Positions 37,413 to 39,241 of a DNA stretch of 39,241 nucleotides are shown here, one piece after another. The position numbers and the translations under genes were made by a program. Each line of letters opens with the position of its first letter. Within the stretch, counting starts at the first letter, position 1. The stretch spans positions 1 through 39,241 of the forward strand of contig NZ_JAFUSK010000036.1 in the NCBI RefSeq assembly GCF_017471675.1, written 5' to 3'. Under the pieces are notes generated by a model. The model had not been told where the DNA came from. It saw only the letters and a list, made by a program, of their open reading frames with translations, and did no database searches. Source of the stretch: Pseudobutyrivibrio sp. Lineage in GTDB: Bacteria > Bacillota > Clostridia > Lachnospirales > Lachnospiraceae.

Positions 37413-39092
37413 GTGGCAGGAAGAGAATATCCACTTGAGCGTACCAGAAATATTGGTATTATGGCTCATATCGATGCCGGAAAGACTACACTTACAGAGC
37501 GTATTCTTTATTATACTGGTGTTAACTACAAAATCGGTGATACTCATGAAGGAACTGCAACCATGGACTGGATGGAGCAGGAAGCAGAGCGTGGTATCAC
37601 AATCACTTCAGCTGCTACAACATGTCACTGGACTGAGCAGGAAAACTGCAAGCCTAAGAAGGGTGCTTTAGAGCACCGTATCAACATCATTGATACACCA
37701 GGCCACGTAGATTTCACTGTTGAGGTTGAGCGTTCCCTTCGTGTACTTGATGGCGCCGTTGGTGTCTTCTGTGCAAAGGGTGGCGTTGAGCCACAGTCAG
37801 AGAATGTTTGGAGACAGGCTGACACATATAACGTACCAAGAATGGCTTTCATCAATAAGATGGATATCCTTGGTGCAAACTTCTACGGAGCTGTTGATCA
37901 GATCCGTGATAGACTTAAGAAGAACGCTATCGTTCTTCAGCTTCCAATCGGTAAGGAAGATGATTTCAAGGGAATCATCGATCTTTTCGAGATGAAGGCA
38001 TACATCTATAACGATGATAAGGGTGATGATATTTCTATCACAGATATCCCTGAGGATATGAAGGAAGATGCTGAGCTTTATCACACAGAGCTTGTTGAGA
38101 AGATTTGTGAGTTAGATGATGATCTTATGATGGCTTATCTTGAGGGTGAGGAGCCTTCAATCGATGAGTTAAAGGCAGTACTTCGTAAGGCTACTTGCGA
38201 GTGCAAGGCTATCCCAGTATGCTGTGGATCTGCATATAGAAACAAGGGTGTTCAGAAGCTTCTTGATGCTATCCTTGAGTTCATGCCAGCTCCTACAGAC
38301 GTACCAGCTATCCAGGGTACAGACTTAGATGGTAACCCAGTTGAGAAGCACTCTTCAGATGAAGAGCCATTCGCAGCTTTAGCATTTAAGATTATGGCTG
38401 ACCCATTTGTTGGAAAGCTTGCTTTCATCCGTGTATATTCAGGTACATTGAACTCAGGTTCATACTGCCTCAATGCTACAAAGGATAAGAAGGAACGTGT
38501 AGGTCGTATCCTTCAGATGCACGCTAACAAGCGTACAGAGTTAGACAAGGTTTACTCTGGTGATATCGCAGCTGTTGTAGGTCTTAAGTTTACAACAACT
38601 GGTGATACAATCTGCGATGAGCAGCACCCAGTTATCCTTGAGTCTATGGAATTCCCAGAGCCAGTTATCGAGCTTGCTATCGAGCCTAAGACTAAGGCTG
38701 GTCAGCAGAAGATGGGCGAGGCTCTTGCTAAGCTTGCTGAAGAGGATCCTACATTCCGTCAGCACACTGATCAGGAAACAGGTCAGACAATTATCGCAGG
38801 TATGGGTGAGCTTCACCTTGAGATTATTGTTGATCGTCTTCTTAGAGAGTTCAAGGTTGAGGCAAACGTTGGTGCACCTCAGGTTGCTTACAAGGAGACA
38901 TTTACAAAGCCTGTTGATCAGGAATACAAATATGCTAAGCAGTCAGGTGGTCGTGGTCAGTACGGTCACTGTAAGGTTAGATTTACTCCAATAGATGCTA
39001 ACGCTGAAGAGACATTCAGATTTAAGTCTTCAGTAGTTGGTGGTGCTATTCCTAAGGAATACATCCCATCTGTTGGTGAGGGTATCGAGTAA
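37413..39092 (+). CDS. fusA: Elongation factor G, ended early by an in-frame TAA (559 aa)
   Basis: This GTPase drives ribosomal translocation. G-domain motifs are complete: AHIDAGKTT (G1), DTPGHVDFT (G3) and INKMD (G4). Domain II, domain III ([20 protein letters not shown]) and the first part of domain IV ([14 protein letters not shown]) follow. GTG 37413 has AGGAGGGG just upstream. The frame stops at 39090-39092 after VGEGIE, in domain IV, about 140 residues short of the usual 690-700. The next codon onward continues as normal EF-G. Other proteins have Glu after GI(Q/E), so a single G-to-T change of GAA to TAA would explain it. Everything else about the gene looks functional, so sequencing error or a recent nonsense mutation is more likely than a true short protein. 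Confidence 0.9.
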   Translation: MAGREYPLERTRNIGIMAHIDAGKTTLTERILYYTGVNYKIGDTHEGTATMDWMEQEAERGITITSAATTCHWTEQENCKPKKGALEHRINIIDTPGHVDFTVEVERSLRVLDGAVGVFCAKGGVEPQSENVWRQADTYNVPRMAFINKMDILGANFYGAVDQIRDRLKKNAIVLQLPIGKEDDFKGIIDLFEMKAYIYNDDKGDDISITDIPEDMKEDAELYHTELVEKICELDDDLMMAYLEGEEPSIDELKAVLRKATCECKAIPVCCGSAYRNKGVQKLLDAILEFMPAPTDVPAIQGTDLDGNPVEKHSSDEEPFAALAFKIMADPFVGKLAFIRVYSGTLNSGSYCLNATKDKKERVGRILQMHANKRTELDKVYSGDIAAVVGLKFTTTGDTICDEQHPVILESMEFPEPVIELAIEPKTKAGQQKMGEALAKLAEEDPTFRQHTDQETGQTIIAGMGELHLEIIVDRLLREFKVEANVGAPQVAYKETFTKPVDQEYKYAKQSGGRGQYGHCKVRFTPIDANAEETFRFKSSVVGGAIPKEYIPSVGEGIE

Positions 39093-39241
39093 GCAGCTAA
39101 GGCTGGTATCCTTTGCGGATTCCCTGTTCTTGGTGTAGAAGCAGACGTTTACGATGGTTCTTACCATGAAGTCGATTCATCAGAAATGGCATTCCACATT
39201 GCTGGTTCAATGTGCTTCAAGGAAGCTATGGCTAAGGCAGC
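39093..39241 (+). pseudogene. fusA: Continuation of the fusA frame after the in-frame stop (3' end off window)
   Basis: In the same frame the sequence reads [20 protein letters not shown], then [20 protein letters not shown] and [10 protein letters not shown] to the window edge. This is textbook EF-G domain IV and early domain V, with no further stop or frameshift and no ribosome binding site of its own. It is meaningful only as the remainder of fusA. Confidence 0.85.

Noticed and set aside
37413-39241. Alternative genetic code or a frameshift as explanation of the fusA stop
   Set aside because: TAA is the normal stop for many genes in this window, and EF-G sequence resumes in the same frame immediately after the stop, so neither a reassigned codon nor a frameshift fits.
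1-39241. tRNA or rRNA genes, CRISPR arrays, prophage or toxin-antitoxin loci
   Set aside because: I looked for cloverleaf-like segments, regularly spaced repeats and phage or toxin protein motifs on both strands and saw none. A dedicated tRNA scan could still find something I missed.

Overview
This window looks like chromosome from a low-GC, anaerobic Lachnospiraceae-type Clostridium relative, with Butyrivibrio or Pseudobutyrivibrio as my best guess. The guess rests on the AT-rich spacers, the AGGAGG-type ribosome binding sites, the ribosomal operon layout, an archaeal-type ProRS, two GH94 phosphorylases and a cell-division cluster that lacks its usual sporulation genes. This is an inference from gene content, not from a marker-gene comparison.

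Positions 1-4503 are the accessory part. The right end of an IS66-family element (1-138) cuts into an acidic, low-complexity ORF (remnant 139-449). Immediately downstream are an unusual short GH94 phosphorylase and an overlapping GH2 beta-glucuronidase-like enzyme, both without signal peptides. Positions 4608-8705 form a tight operon: proS, cca and a PEGA-domain lipoprotein. HU has its own promoter and terminator (8840-9260). Then rqcP, divIC, tilS, hpt and ftsH follow as one operon (9391-13611), with no yabP, yabQ or spoIIE in between.

A GH13 alpha-glucan hydrolase (13855-15885) lies just behind a terminator. It is followed by a coiled-coil J-domain protein and a convergent RluD-type pseudouridine synthase, separated by a palindromic intergenic element. 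Positions 17533-24639 form a cellobiose or cellodextrin module. Cellobiose phosphorylase (minus strand) diverges from a LacI-family regulator, which is followed by a substrate-binding lipoprotein and two CUT1 permeases. Binding protein and permeases would import the sugar, the phosphorylase would split it with phosphate in the cytoplasm, and the regulator would act at the AAACG(A/T)TT-type sites in the divergent spacer. No ATPase gene is present, as is common for CUT1 systems.

Positions 24771-39241 carry core information-processing genes: rpmG-secE-nusG-rplK-rplA, rplJ-rplL behind an L10 leader, rpoB-rpoC, and the str operon rpsL-rpsG-fusA. Promoters close to consensus precede rpmG, rplJ, rpoB and rpsL. 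The most striking anomaly is an in-frame TAA at 39090-39092 in fusA, with the EF-G reading frame continuing normally after it to the window edge. Other points of interest are twin 12-bp palindromes in the lacI promoter, a nested palindrome centred on a LacI-type site, a possible AUU start for tilS, and a family of intergenic hairpins with a shared CCGAAGG apex. I found no tRNA, rRNA or CRISPR array.
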